DNA of 64,000 bases from contig CAYZBJ010000005.1 in NCBI GenBank assembly GCA_964476625.1, forward strand, positions 26,387-90,386, written 5' to 3'. The position numbers and the translations under genes are program-made. This document shows, piece after piece, positions 8,801-17,399 of the stretch. The notes under the pieces were generated by a model. It saw only the letters and a program-made list of their open reading frames with translations, was not told where the DNA came from and ran no database searches. The stretch comes from JAMLIN01 sp964476625. GTDB taxonomy: Bacteria; Pseudomonadota; Gammaproteobacteria; Burkholderiales; Burkholderiaceae_E. Each line of letters starts with the position of its first letter. Within the stretch, counting starts at the first letter, position 1.

Positions 8801-10338
8801 GCGCCGGCCGGCTGCGGCGCACCTGGTTGCGCTGGCAGGGTAGGGTGGTCGGCTTCCTCGATCATGGGCCGGGCGCGGCGTCGCGTCTGTATTTCGTCCT
8901 CGGCGATCATCTCGGCACGCCGGCGATGGTCACCGACGCCGAGGGCGAGCCCGCCTGGTCGGGCCGCACCAGCGCCTTCGGCCGGCTCGTGTCGCAAGCG
9001 GGGCCGTTCAGCTCACCGCCTGGCCCGCTGCGCCAGCCGTTGCGGCTACCCGGCCAGGTCGCCGACCCCGAGACCGGCCTGGCCGACAACTACCAGCGCA
9101 GCTACGACCCGCTCGTCGCCCGCTATCTCGAGCCCGATCCCCTGGGCATCGCCGGCGGACGCAATCCCTATGCCTATGCGGCGGGCGATCCGCTCACTGG
9201 CGCCGATCCGCTCGGCCTGGTGCTGTTCGCCTTCGATGGCACCGGCAACACGCCCGAATCGCTCACCAATGTCTGGCTGATGTCCCAGCAGTACGACAGC
9301 TACGACGAGTACGACCGCCAGGCCCAGATCGGCGAGCTCGACTTCTATGTGCCGGGGGTCGGCACCCGGGGCGGAATGCGCGACAACGCCGTCGTCGGCG
9401 GCGCGTTCGCTCTCGAGCTCGAGGCCCGGATCGACCTGCAGCTCGAGCGCCTCGACGACTATGTCCGGGACCGCTTCGGCTACTACCTCGATGCCGGCGC
9501 CACCATCGGCCCAGAATCGCCCCTGCAGTTCGACATCGACATCGTCGGCTTCTCGCGCGGCGCGGCCGCCGCCCGCGACTTCGCCAACCGGGTCCTGCGC
9601 CGGCGCGACAACGGCTACTACCGGGAACTCGTCGATGGCGGCTGCGTCTCGATCGATATCCGCTTCCTCGGCCTGTTCGACACGGTGCTCAGCACGCACG
9701 TCGGCGACTTCGAGCTCGGCATCCCCGAGGCGGTCGGCCATGCCGCCAGCCTCATCGCCGCCAACGAGCATCGGCGCGCGTTCCCACTCGAATCCATCTT
9801 CGCGTCGAGCGACGCCCGCGGCTTCGCGAGCAACCGCGTCGAGGTGTCGCTGCTCGGCGCTCACGCGGATGTCGGCGGCGGCTACGCCTGCATCGACCTG
9901 TCGGCCTGCGACGGCGGCGACCTTTCCGACATTGCATTGTTGTGGATGCGCGAGCAGGCGGCCGCGCAAGGCGTCGCCTTCGTGCCCCTGCCGCCGGAGC
10001 ATCGGCGCATCGACGTGCCGGTGCTGCACGACGAGACCTCGTCCTTCCTTTTCCATGATCCCGACCCGGCGGCCGATCGCGAGGTGCGTTACCACGCCGC
10101 CTCGCATACCCATCCGCTCACCGAGGACCTGCCGCGCGAAGCGACGGCGCCGGCGCAGCCGAGCCGCGAATCGATCGACGAGGGCATGAGCGCCGAGCGG
10201 GCCCTCGAGTTCGTGCGGCCCGACCCGGTGAATCGCCCGGGTCGGGTGGGCGAGGTCGACCTCGTCGCCTACGCCCGCTGGCTGCGCGAGGAGCTTGGCC
10301 TCGTGATCGAAACAGGCCTTGGCGCGGAGGCCGAATGA
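5893..10338 (+). CDS. Exported RHS-repeat protein with C-terminal DUF2235 lipase-like effector domain
   Basis: A 1481-residue protein. It begins with a Sec-type signal peptide (hydrophobic core about residues 20-36, ending GAFAQ). It is followed by a DUF6531-like segment and many YD/RHS repeats of the form YDxxGRL across residues about 90-1020. The RHS core motif (RYLEPDPLGI) and the DPLGL junction at 1105-1109 mark the end of the shell. From 1110 a different domain begins with FAFDGTGN and carries GFSRGAA with Ser1221 as the likely nucleophile; this is DUF2235, the alpha/beta hydrolase fold of Tle1-type phospholipase effectors. By family knowledge the RHS shell encloses and delivers a C-terminal toxin. 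A signal peptide rather than a PAAR domain suggests Sec-dependent export. Its last bases overlap the next gene. Confidence 0.9.
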   Translation: MDRCAETFDSLPRSCRLRLRLLRLLAGLLMLLACLPMGAFAQPCPPADGAPGVAGDIASCEQSEPASLPRDGPALGVGNPVDLATGAKYERRVDIALADTAQLPGAGGDLARVLALQPGLPFVFSRHFVGGADDHGLGPGWRHGFDTRLAFRGGRQPRLQILQADGRRIPFGRTAKGRFTAARPADGVVLATAGGGWQWHWPNGRRLHFDAGGRLLRIESASGDRLSLRHAAGQLAEVRDRGGRSLRLRWRGGRLVAVEASELGRVAFGFDAVGRLVSARAPDGRLEHYWYEDAADPLRLTGAGPTEVVRSRFAYDAVGRVVRSLAAGAPATDELQLDYTVAADGAGGATRVRGPRGDAVYEWRRIGPDRVARLVAASGVACRRCPPTGMRWEWNEAGLLAGAGGLRYRHDEAGRLLAIERPQADGAANAAGNAPIETRRYRDPDAPGAGIPAELVQPSVAPGRWRRARIDTDASGRIIAIDEDGFTPAGAPVARRIRLRYHPGGMPADPLAGRLSAIDRLGPRDSQQVLATIRLRYDARGWLVGIDGPGELAREIRRDAAGTVLPDPPARLAGDLATGSGIGPDIDNRLRHPVGTRFRSSLAASPATLVLSGHGERARIDAAGRITREHYDDLGRLARSEDPRIGAITYEYDDLDRLAGITWQDGTRWSFRRDVAGRPLEIVRARGGERIASRIRWQGEHALRIDHPVQSSRAEYDRAGRLVSIEHRLLGARHHQSFSYDLAGRLQVRQLPDGSRLRHEYDAEGRPLALYWTAPGGVEQVLVDRAQYRAGRIDSFRLGGRIEQRRAFDADGRLAILAWSGRADYPRWRFRWRRDGRLAGIDSATDSRRFAWDRRGRLLVDQRRAPGEKPTVEYFAWGPAGDSLGHRDPNGRTRRIAMAGAPATAGLPTRHRGMALDYGPQRRIRSASLDGKVLARYRYNALGERAIREVGAERHGYLYHRRQLLAETDGAGRLRRTWLRWQGRVVGFLDHGPGAASRLYFVLGDHLGTPAMVTDAEGEPAWSGRTSAFGRLVSQAGPFSSPPGPLRQPLRLPGQVADPETGLADNYQRSYDPLVARYLEPDPLGIAGGRNPYAYAAGDPLTGADPLGLVLFAFDGTGNTPESLTNVWLMSQQYDSYDEYDRQAQIGELDFYVPGVGTRGGMRDNAVVGGAFALELEARIDLQLERLDDYVRDRFGYYLDAGATIGPESPLQFDIDIVGFSRGAAAARDFANRVLRRRDNGYYRELVDGGCVSIDIRFLGLFDTVLSTHVGDFELGIPEAVGHAASLIAANEHRRAFPLESIFASSDARGFASNRVEVSLLGAHADVGGGYACIDLSACDGGDLSDIALLWMREQAAAQGVAFVPLPPEHRRIDVPVLHDETSSFLFHDPDPAADREVRYHAASHTHPLTEDLPREATAPAQPSRESIDEGMSAERALEFVRPDPVNRPGRVGEVDLVAYARWLREELGLVIETGLGAEAE

Positions 10339-10943
10339 TTACCGTGCGTCTCGTCGGCGCCATCGCCCTGCTCGCATGCGTGGCCGGTGCATCGCTGGCC
10401 TCGGCCGGCGAGCGATCCGGCGTGCAGCCCGGTGAGCGGCCATCGGATGGCGGCCTCGCCCGGCTCGGCGACCAGGCCGCCTACTCGACCTGGAATGCCA
10501 GCGCCGAACGCTGGGTCTACGGCGTCGAGCTGCGCGATGCCGATACCGGCCGCCTCCTCACCGCCGCTTCGCGCACCAATCCCTGGATCGCCGGCTCGCG
10601 CGGCTGGGCCGGCTACGGCGCGCTCTACCTGCCCGACAACCGTGTCCGGATTCCGCAACGGGTGAGCATCTCCTGGTGGTTCGACCAGGCCGCTGCGCAG
10701 CGGCGCGATCCGGCCTCCCGGCAAGGCCCCTACATCCTCGGCCTGCGAGGCCGCCTGAGCGAGCGGGCCTTGCGAGCGGCGGCCCGGGCCGAGCGGCGCT
10801 TCATGCTCGAGATCGGCGTCGGCGCCGGCGTGGTGCCGCCGGTCCTGCGCTGGCACCTGCGCGATCGCAAGGCGGATGTCCCCGGTGGCGTCGTCGAGCG
10901 CGGCGGCGACGAAGTCGACTGGCGACCCACATCCTGGCGCTGA
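10335..10943 (+). CDS. Small exported protein, candidate immunity protein for the RHS-DUF2235 toxin
   Basis: A 202-residue protein whose ATG overlaps the toxin stop codon (ATGA), which is strong translational coupling. The N-terminus is hydrophobic. It has a possible lipobox (L12-L13-A14-C15) and, as an alternative, a signal peptidase I site after SASAG. The rest is soluble, with a YLPDNRVRIPQRVSISWWFD segment resembling the LP-x-v-x-WyS landmark of DUF2931-type lipoproteins, which occur next to DUF2235 effectors in other bacteria. That family match is from memory and tentative. The periplasmic or membrane-anchored location is where a phospholipase immunity protein would be needed. Function is inferred mainly from position. 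Confidence 0.6.
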   Translation: MITVRLVGAIALLACVAGASLASAGERSGVQPGERPSDGGLARLGDQAAYSTWNASAERWVYGVELRDADTGRLLTAASRTNPWIAGSRGWAGYGALYLPDNRVRIPQRVSISWWFDQAAAQRRDPASRQGPYILGLRGRLSERALRAAARAERRFMLEIGVGAGVVPPVLRWHLRDRKADVPGGVVERGGDEVDWRPTSWR

Positions 10944-10957
10944 GCGCGATCAGCGCC
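10936..10957 (+). terminator. Short hairpin at the end of the RHS operon
   Basis: An 8-bp perfect stem (10936-10943 with 10950-10957, loop of six) begins just before the stop codon and is followed by a short GTTT. It may act as a weak terminator; the U tract is poor. Confidence 0.35.
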
Positions 10958-11050
10958 GTTTCCGGGGCGGTGCTATCCTCGGCCGGCCCGCGGCCCACCG
11001 GCTGCCTCGCACGGACCCGCGGGCGAGAACGAATCCGGTAACACCGACCC

Positions 11051-12316
11051 ATGCCCTATTCCGTCCTGCGGCTCATCGCCGCCGTCGGCCTGATGACGAT
11101 CGGGTCGGGCGCGATGTACATCGTCGTCGTCGTCCTGCCGATGGTGCAGGAGGAGTTCGGCGCGGACCGCGCGGGGGCGTCGCTGCCCTACACCCTGACG
11201 ATGCTCGGATTTGGCTTCGGCGGCATCCTGATGGGCAAGCTTGCCGATCGCTTCGGGGTGTTCTGGCCGGTGCTGATCGGCGTCCTCGGGCTGTCCTCCG
11301 GATACTGGCTCGCCGCCCAGGCCGGGAGCCTGCTGATGTTCGCGATCGTCCATGGCCTGCTGCTCGGCCTGGCGGGCAGTTCGGCGACCTTCGCGCCGCT
11401 GGTCGCCGACATCTCCTTCTGGTTCGAGCGCCGCCGCGGCATTGCGGTCGCCATCGTCGCCAGTGGCAACTACATCGCCGGCGCGATCTGGCCGCCGATC
11501 GTGCAGCATTTCTCGGCGACCTATGGCTGGCGGGCGACCTACTCCGGTTTCGCCCTGTTCACGTTGGTGACGATGTTGCCGCTCGCCACCCTGGTCCTGC
11601 GTCGCCCGCCCCCGGCCGCCGACGCCTTGCCGGCGGGCGGGGCAGGGACGACGCCCGCAGCGGCCGGTGCCACCGCGACGGTATTCCGTCCGCAGGGCCG
11701 CTCGCCGCGCGAGCTGCTCGGCATCTCGAGCACCAGTCTGCAGACCCTGCTGCTGGTCGCGGGCGTTGCCTGCTGCGTGGCGATGTCGATGCCGCAGGTC
11801 CATATCGTCGCCTACTGCGGCGACCTCGGCTACGGCACCGCCGCCGGCGCCCGGATGCTCTCGCTGATGCTCGCCTGCGGCATCGTCAGCCGGCTGGTCT
11901 CGGGCGTGATCTGCGACCGCATCGGCGGCCTGCGCACCCTGCTGCTCGGTTCGGTCCTGCAAGGCCTGTCGCTGATGCTGTTCCTGCCCTTCGATTCGCT
12001 GGCCTCGCTCTACCTCCTGTCGGCGATCTTCGGGTTGGTCCAGGGCGGCATCGTGCCCGCCTACGCGATCATCGTGCGCGAGTTCTTCGATTCGCGCGAA
12101 GCCGGCGTCCGGGTGGGCCTGACCCTGACCGCCACCCTGGTCGGCATGGCGCTCGGCGGCTGGCTCTCGGGCAAGATCTTCGACCTGACCGGCAGCTACG
12201 AGGCCGCGTTCGTCAACGGCATCGGCTGGAATCTCCTCAATGGCTCGATCATCCTTTTCCTCCTGCTGCGCCAGCGCCGCTGGCGCGGGCTCCAGGCGGC
12301 CGGCCACCCGGCCTGA
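11051..12316 (+). CDS. MFS transporter, monocarboxylate/OFA-like
   Basis: A 421-residue protein with twelve predicted membrane segments and a long Ala/Pro-rich cytoplasmic loop around residues 180-225 between the two halves. The loop after the second segment reads GKLADRFGVFWP, matching the MFS motif A (GxLaDrxGr). The overall pattern resembles the monocarboxylate / oxalate-formate antiporter group, which moves small organic acids. The substrate cannot be fixed. It is followed after 92 bases by a second MFS gene on the same strand, and the pair may be co-transcribed. Confidence 0.88.
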   Translation: MPYSVLRLIAAVGLMTIGSGAMYIVVVVLPMVQEEFGADRAGASLPYTLTMLGFGFGGILMGKLADRFGVFWPVLIGVLGLSSGYWLAAQAGSLLMFAIVHGLLLGLAGSSATFAPLVADISFWFERRRGIAVAIVASGNYIAGAIWPPIVQHFSATYGWRATYSGFALFTLVTMLPLATLVLRRPPPAADALPAGGAGTTPAAAGATATVFRPQGRSPRELLGISSTSLQTLLLVAGVACCVAMSMPQVHIVAYCGDLGYGTAAGARMLSLMLACGIVSRLVSGVICDRIGGLRTLLLGSVLQGLSLMLFLPFDSLASLYLLSAIFGLVQGGIVPAYAIIVREFFDSREAGVRVGLTLTATLVGMALGGWLSGKIFDLTGSYEAAFVNGIGWNLLNGSIILFLLLRQRRWRGLQAAGHPA

Positions 12317-12408
12317 GCAACCGCCCGCGCCAGTGACCCGATGCAGCGATCCAGGCCATCGATCCGCCATCGGCATGCGGGCAGCCTGAAACACCGGAGC
12401 ATCCCCGA

Positions 12409-13656
12409 GTGAATACCGAAGAAGCAGCGCGGCGCGCAGCCCTGTGGGGCATCCTGTTGCCGGCTGCGGCCATCATGGTCCTGACGATGGGCACCCGCCA
12501 GGTGACCGGCCTGTTCCTGTCGCCGATCAACACCGCCACCGGCATCGGCGTGGTCGGCATCAGCTTCGCGATGGCGGTCGGCCAGTTTGTGTGGGGCGCA
12601 TCGCAGCCGATCTTCGGGGCGCTTGCCGATCGCTGGGGGCCGGTATCGGTGATGATCGCCGGCGGCGTGACGCTTGCCCTGGGCTTCGCGCTCACCCCCT
12701 TCATGACCAGCGAATGGGGCCTCATCTTCTCGCTCGGCCTGCTGATGTCGGCTGGCGCCGGCGCGGGCAGTTTCTCGATCCTGATCGGCGCGGCCTCGCA
12801 ACGCCTGCCGGCCGACCAGCGTTCCTGGGCGGCCGGCTTCATCAACGCCGGCGGCTCCTTCGGCCAGTTCCTGTTCGCACCGCTGACCGAGAGGGCGATC
12901 GCGCTCGCCGGCTGGATCAACGCGATGTACATGCTGGCGGTAGCGGCGCTGCTCACCCTGCCGCTCGCGCTGCGCCTGCGCACGAAGCCGTCGGCGGCGA
13001 GCGCGGGGGCAGCCGCCGCGGCGCCGGCGGTCGAGGCCGGCGCGATGGTGCGGGGCAGCCTGCGCGAGCAGGTGAAGGTCGCGATGCGCGACCGCAGCTA
13101 TCTCTGCCTGCATGCGGGCTTCTTCACCTGCGGCTTCCACATCTCCTTCCTGTTGACCCACCTGCCGGGCGAGGTTGCGCTGTGCAACCTGCCGACGGCG
13201 GTTTCGGGAATCTCGATCGCGATCATCGGGCTGGCGAACATCGTCGGCAGCCTCGGCGTCGGCAGCCTCGGAGGGCGCTATCGCATGAAGTACCTGCTGT
13301 TCTGGATGTACCTGTCGCGCACCGCGATCATCCTGATCTACATGGTGTCGCCCAAGACCGAGTTCGGCTTCTACGTGTTCGCCGCCGGCCTCGGCCTGAC
13401 CTGGCTCGCGACCGTGCCGCCCACCGCGGGCCTGGTCGGCAAGCTGTTCGGGGTGCGCTACCTCGCGACCCTGTTCGGCCTGACCTTGCTGACCCACCAG
13501 ATCGGCGGCTTCCTCGGCGCCTGGCTCGGCGGGATCGCGATCGACAGCACCGGCACCTATAACGCGATGTGGATCGCCGACGCCATCCTCGCCACCATCG
13601 CCGCCTTGTTCAACCTGCCGATCCGCGAGTCGAAACTCGCGCCTCGCGCGGCCTGA
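12409..13656 (+). CDS. MFS transporter
   Basis: A 415-residue, twelve-segment MFS protein with a GTG start preceded by GGAG about ten bases upstream. Motif A is visible as GALADRWGP after the second segment, and the central loop is Ala-rich. It resembles the neighbouring MFS protein in general design but is clearly diverged, so the two are not recent duplicates. The closest groups are again small organic-acid or drug transporters. Its 3' end abuts the convergent LuxR gene with no gap, so transcription from both sides meets here. Confidence 0.87.
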   Translation: MNTEEAARRAALWGILLPAAAIMVLTMGTRQVTGLFLSPINTATGIGVVGISFAMAVGQFVWGASQPIFGALADRWGPVSVMIAGGVTLALGFALTPFMTSEWGLIFSLGLLMSAGAGAGSFSILIGAASQRLPADQRSWAAGFINAGGSFGQFLFAPLTERAIALAGWINAMYMLAVAALLTLPLALRLRTKPSAASAGAAAAAPAVEAGAMVRGSLREQVKVAMRDRSYLCLHAGFFTCGFHISFLLTHLPGEVALCNLPTAVSGISIAIIGLANIVGSLGVGSLGGRYRMKYLLFWMYLSRTAIILIYMVSPKTEFGFYVFAAGLGLTWLATVPPTAGLVGKLFGVRYLATLFGLTLLTHQIGGFLGAWLGGIAIDSTGTYNAMWIADAILATIAALFNLPIRESKLAPRAA

Positions 13657-14859
13657 TCAACGGGGCGGGGCGGGGTCGTGGTCCTCGCCGGCCTGCGGCC
13701 GATCGCCGCCGTGGGTGTCGGTATCCGGCCTCGAGCCGCCGCCCGGATCCGCGCCCGGCATCTCGACCAGTAGCCGGATCAGGTCGGACTGGCGGTTGAT
13801 CCCGGTCTTCTCGAACACCGCCCGGATCTGCGCCCGGATCGTCTGCGTCGATACCCCGCGCCCGGCGGCGATGTCCACCGCCGACAGGCCACGGGCGAGT
13901 TGCGCCGCCACCTGGGCTTCGGCCGGCGTCAGCTCGAAGGCTTCGGCGACGAGGGTCGGATCGGGCTCGGCACTGTGCTGCACCGGGTAGCAGCGAACCA
14001 TCGCGAGGGCCGGGCTGCCGGCCGCATCGCGGCGTGGCTGCTCCGAGAGCAGGACGGCATACGCGCCCGGATCGGCGCCGCCGACGCGCATCACCGCCCG
14101 GTGCGGCGGCTGGCCGGCAGCGGGCGTTGCGCGGCCGAGCTGGAGGCGGACCAGGCAGCAGAGCAGCTCCGCGTCTTCCCGCGGATCGACGCAGTACAGG
14201 TGGGCATCGATCTCGGTGAGCCGTCCGGCGCGCCCGCGCATCGCTTCGGCGGCCGCGTTGCGGTAGTGGACCCGGCGATGGCCATCGACCAGCCAGAGCG
14301 GATGCCGGTTCGATGCGATCGCTTCGAAGCCCGGCGCTTCATCGGCCGGCCGCGGCGAGCGCTTCGCCTCGAGCGCGAGACCGGCCCGGAAATGAAAGGC
14401 GAGGCGGGCGAGGTCCTGCCGCTGCCGCGCATCGAACGACTGGCGACGGCGTCCCCGGGCGAGCGCGAGTATTACTGCCTGCCGATCGTCATCGAGCCGC
14501 AGGCCGGCGGCGAAATTCAGGCCGGCCGGGGCGAGCACCGGGCCGGGCCGTCCGGCGGCATGCTCGCCGGGCATCTCGTCCTCGTAGAGCCACTGGCCGA
14601 CCGGCCGATGCAGGAGCGCCGCCAGGAGCGGGTCCCCGGCATGGGCGCTGCGCACGCCTTCGCAGATTGCGTCGGGGTCGACCCGGCCGCCCTCGTCGCG
14701 AAACGAGGGCTGCATCGAGACCGGGTCGATGCCGGTCAGGATGCAGCGGGGTGCATCGAAGGCCGTGGCGAGCGCATCGAGCGATGCGCGCCATGTCGCC
14801 CGGCCGGCGGCGGCCTCGTAGATCGTCGCGACCAGGGTATCGAAGCGTTGCTCTTCCAT
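13657..14859 (-). CDS. LuxR-type regulator with PAS-like sensor region (paralogue 1)
   Basis: A 400-residue transcription regulator. The C-terminal helix-turn-helix (about 320-375) shows the LuxR/FixJ pattern: LTPAEAQVAAQLARGLS, then VSTQTIRAQIRAVFEKTGI. The N-terminal 300 residues start with VATIYEAAAGRATWRASLDAL and contain a PAS-like middle part. Two other genes in the window, at 15042-16205 and 18501-19679, share this whole architecture, so the three form a paralogous group. A receiver domain is absent, so this is probably a one-component regulator that binds a ligand. The start at 14859 was taken where homology with the paralogues begins. It is divergent from paralogue 2. Confidence 0.88.
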   Translation of the reverse strand: MEEQRFDTLVATIYEAAAGRATWRASLDALATAFDAPRCILTGIDPVSMQPSFRDEGGRVDPDAICEGVRSAHAGDPLLAALLHRPVGQWLYEDEMPGEHAAGRPGPVLAPAGLNFAAGLRLDDDRQAVILALARGRRRQSFDARQRQDLARLAFHFRAGLALEAKRSPRPADEAPGFEAIASNRHPLWLVDGHRRVHYRNAAAEAMRGRAGRLTEIDAHLYCVDPREDAELLCCLVRLQLGRATPAAGQPPHRAVMRVGGADPGAYAVLLSEQPRRDAAGSPALAMVRCYPVQHSAEPDPTLVAEAFELTPAEAQVAAQLARGLSAVDIAAGRGVSTQTIRAQIRAVFEKTGINRQSDLIRLLVEMPGADPGGGSRPDTDTHGGDRPQAGEDHDPAPPR

Positions 14860-15041
14860 GGGCCTGACACCCCCCCTGTTCGCGGTAGGCGTGGGCGCGG
14901 GACGCGATTCTTCGTCTACTTTAGCCCAGCACAAGGCGTTCGGAGCGATCGCCCGCCGACATGAAGCGCGCGACAATGATGGACGGGGTTCCGCATGCGC
15001 ACAGGCAAGGACAGGACAGACAGGGGACGATCATCCAGGCG

Positions 15042-16205
15042 ATGCTCTCCGACAGCCAGTACGACCGGTTCGTCGCTTCGACCTACGAGGCGGCCCTGGG
15101 TGGGCATGATCATTGGCAGGCCTGGCTCGATGAGCTGACCCGTGCCTTCGACCTCTGGAGCGCCCACCTGGTCGCGTTCGGCCACGCCAGCCAGCAGGTC
15201 GAGTTCTTCGTGCTGGGCGGCCGGATCTCGACCGAGGCCAACGTCGACTACATGCGCTTCTACCGCTCGGCCAATCCGCAGCTGTCGATGGTCATGGCGG
15301 CCGAGCCGGGCCGGTGGATCCGCTGCCACGAGCATTTCGACGACGCCTACGTCGAGTCGAGCCCCTTCTACCGTGACTACCTGATCCCCCACGGCGGTCG
15401 CTATCTCGCGTCCACCAAGCTGATCGACGACGCCCACTCCTTCGTGCACTTCGGCACCGTGCGCGGCCTGGGCCAGCCGCCGCTCGACGACGCCGAGATC
15501 GCCTGTCTCGCGCGGATCTGCCACCACCTCTGGCATGCCTTCCTGATCCACCGCTCGCTGGTTTCGCGCCCGCCCGACATCCGGCTGGGCGTCGAACTGC
15601 TCGATCGCCTTGCCCAGCCGGTGATCCTGCTCGGGCGCGAGCGCGACCTGCGCTATGTGAACCCGGCGGGCGGGCGCTTGTTCGCCGAGCTGGGCGAGCA
15701 ACTCGTCGTCGGCAGGCCCCTGCCGATGTTCGCCCGCGACGATGCCGCCTTGCTCGATGCGGCGCTCGCCGACCTGCTCGCGCCCCGGTCGGCGACGGCC
15801 GGCCGGGCGCGACGGGTGCTGCGCTTCGGCCCGCCCGACGGCCAGGCGCTGATCGCGATCGCCTCCGTCCTGGAGCCGGCGGCGGTGTTGTCGGCCTTCG
15901 GGGCCGAGTCGCTGGCGCTGCTGATGTTCCACCGCCCCGGCCGGGCCCGGCACATCGACCCGGTCGTGGTCGCCGAGGCCTTCGGGCTGACCCCGGCCGA
16001 GGCCCGCGTCGCGGTACGGCTCGCCGACGGCCTCAACGCCGAGCAGATCGCCGCCGAGCGTAGTGCTTCCCTGCTGACGGTGCGCACCCAGATCCGCTCG
16101 ATCCTCGCCAAGACCGGCGTGCGCCGCCAGCCGGAGCTGGTGCGGATGCTGGTCGAGATGCCGGAGGTCGGCGAATCGATGCGCCCGGCCAGCGACGAGG
16201 CCTGA
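15042..16205 (+). CDS. LuxR-type regulator with PAS-like sensor region (paralogue 2)
   Basis: A 387-residue protein with the same plan as its two neighbours: an N-terminus reading SQYDRFVASTYEAALGG and WQAWLDELTRAFDLW, a middle RDLRYVNPAGGRLF element typical of PAS folds, and a C-terminal LuxR helix-turn-helix (LTPAEARVAVRLADGL, then LLTVRTQIRSILAKTGV). It is transcribed divergently from paralogue 1 across a region of about 180 bases that should contain both promoters and perhaps shared operators. The ATG at 15042 was chosen by alignment with the paralogues; an earlier ATG at 14961 would add 27 residues. The ligand is unknown. Confidence 0.87.
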   Translation: MLSDSQYDRFVASTYEAALGGHDHWQAWLDELTRAFDLWSAHLVAFGHASQQVEFFVLGGRISTEANVDYMRFYRSANPQLSMVMAAEPGRWIRCHEHFDDAYVESSPFYRDYLIPHGGRYLASTKLIDDAHSFVHFGTVRGLGQPPLDDAEIACLARICHHLWHAFLIHRSLVSRPPDIRLGVELLDRLAQPVILLGRERDLRYVNPAGGRLFAELGEQLVVGRPLPMFARDDAALLDAALADLLAPRSATAGRARRVLRFGPPDGQALIAIASVLEPAAVLSAFGAESLALLMFHRPGRARHIDPVVVAEAFGLTPAEARVAVRLADGLNAEQIAAERSASLLTVRTQIRSILAKTGVRRQPELVRMLVEMPEVGESMRPASDEA

Positions 16206-16369
16206 CGCAGCTCGCGCGGCATCCGCTGCGATATTCGGGGCCGCTACCCCGACCGATGGCGCCGGGATCCTTGGCGCGATGGCAACAGACGGGTTATCGT
16301 TGTACCCAATATTGCCTATGCTCGATCCTGAGCCTGATCCCGAACACGCCCGAACCGCATCCGAAACCC

Positions 16370-17311
16370 ATGGCTGCCGCCTATCCGATCCCGAGCTTCC
16401 TGCAGCTGCCCATCGACGGTGTCGTCGACGAGGCCGAGTCCCAGGAGCGCCCGCGTCCGCGTGATGCCGCGCTCGCGCGGGGTGGCAGCCTGCGCCTGAC
16501 CCACCCGGTGCGGATCGCGCCGGGCGCCATTGACGGCGACGAAGCCGGGCCAACCGGGCCGGAGCGCTCGCCAGCGGAATCCCCGGCGACGGGCTCGCGA
16601 CCCGCGCTTGCCGCGGCCCCATCGGCGATCGTGGCCGAATCGGCCATCGCGACCGGGTCCGGGCCCGTCCGCGAGTCGGCAGGCGGCTTCGACCGCTCCG
16701 CGGCCATCGCCACCTGGCGAGCCTGGCTGCAGGCCTGGGAGATCGACGCCGACCCGGCGCCGGTGATCGACGCCCTTGTGGAGCGCCTGGGCGATCCCCG
16801 CCGCCATTTCCACGACCTCGAGCGTGTCGCCGCCGAACTCGCCCGGCTCGACGAGTGGCGCGATGTGGCCCAGGATCCGGTGGCCGTCGGTTTCGCGACC
16901 TGGTTCCGCTACGCCATCCTCGATTCCGCCCGCTTCGACAACGAGGCGCGCAGCGCCGAGTTCGCCCGCATCGGCCTCGCCGGCCTCGGCCTCGATACCA
17001 ACCGGATCCGCCTGGTCCGCGAGCTGATCGTCTCGACCCGCGAAGGCGCGGTCGTCGGCAGCCCCGATGCAAGGCTGCTCGCCGATATCGGCCGCGCCCG
17101 CCTTGCCGACGCCGCCGATGTGTTCGACCAGCACGAGGATGCGCTGCGCGCCGAGTCGGTGCATGTGGTCGACCTCATCTACTGGCGCCGCCGGCTCGCC
17201 GTGATGCGGGCCATGCTCATCAAGCCGCGCATCTACCTCACCGACCGCGCCCGCGACCGCCTCGAGGCGGCTGCCCGCGACAACCTCTCGCGCCGCCTCG
17301 CGGCGCGCTGA
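16370..17311 (+). CDS. Degenerate COG4339-like HD-superfamily protein
   Basis: A 313-residue protein whose first 105 residues are low-complexity Ala/Pro/Gly/Glu sequence. Residues 110-300 resemble the predicted metal-dependent HD phosphohydrolases of COG4339: RRHFHDLERV at 144-153 matches the family's RHYHN-x-x-H element, and FDNEARSAEFA at 189-199 matches its DNE-x-x-SA element. The metal-binding His-Asp doublet that should sit in the FHD segment is FRY here (R180, Y181), and the later TKHH-like and DxD-like elements are also changed. Activity is therefore doubtful; the protein may be a binding or regulatory relic. The start at 16370 is approximate, because several in-frame starts precede the conserved part. 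Confidence 0.65.
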   Translation: MAAAYPIPSFLQLPIDGVVDEAESQERPRPRDAALARGGSLRLTHPVRIAPGAIDGDEAGPTGPERSPAESPATGSRPALAAAPSAIVAESAIATGSGPVRESAGGFDRSAAIATWRAWLQAWEIDADPAPVIDALVERLGDPRRHFHDLERVAAELARLDEWRDVAQDPVAVGFATWFRYAILDSARFDNEARSAEFARIGLAGLGLDTNRIRLVRELIVSTREGAVVGSPDARLLADIGRARLADAADVFDQHEDALRAESVHVVDLIYWRRRLAVMRAMLIKPRIYLTDRARDRLEAAARDNLSRRLAAR

Positions 17312-17399
17312 GCCGCCGCGCCGCAGGCCGCGAGCATTCGGCTCGCGCCCTGCGGCTGTGGTTGCCGGGCCAGGCTCGCGGCCACCCGAAGCGGGCGAC

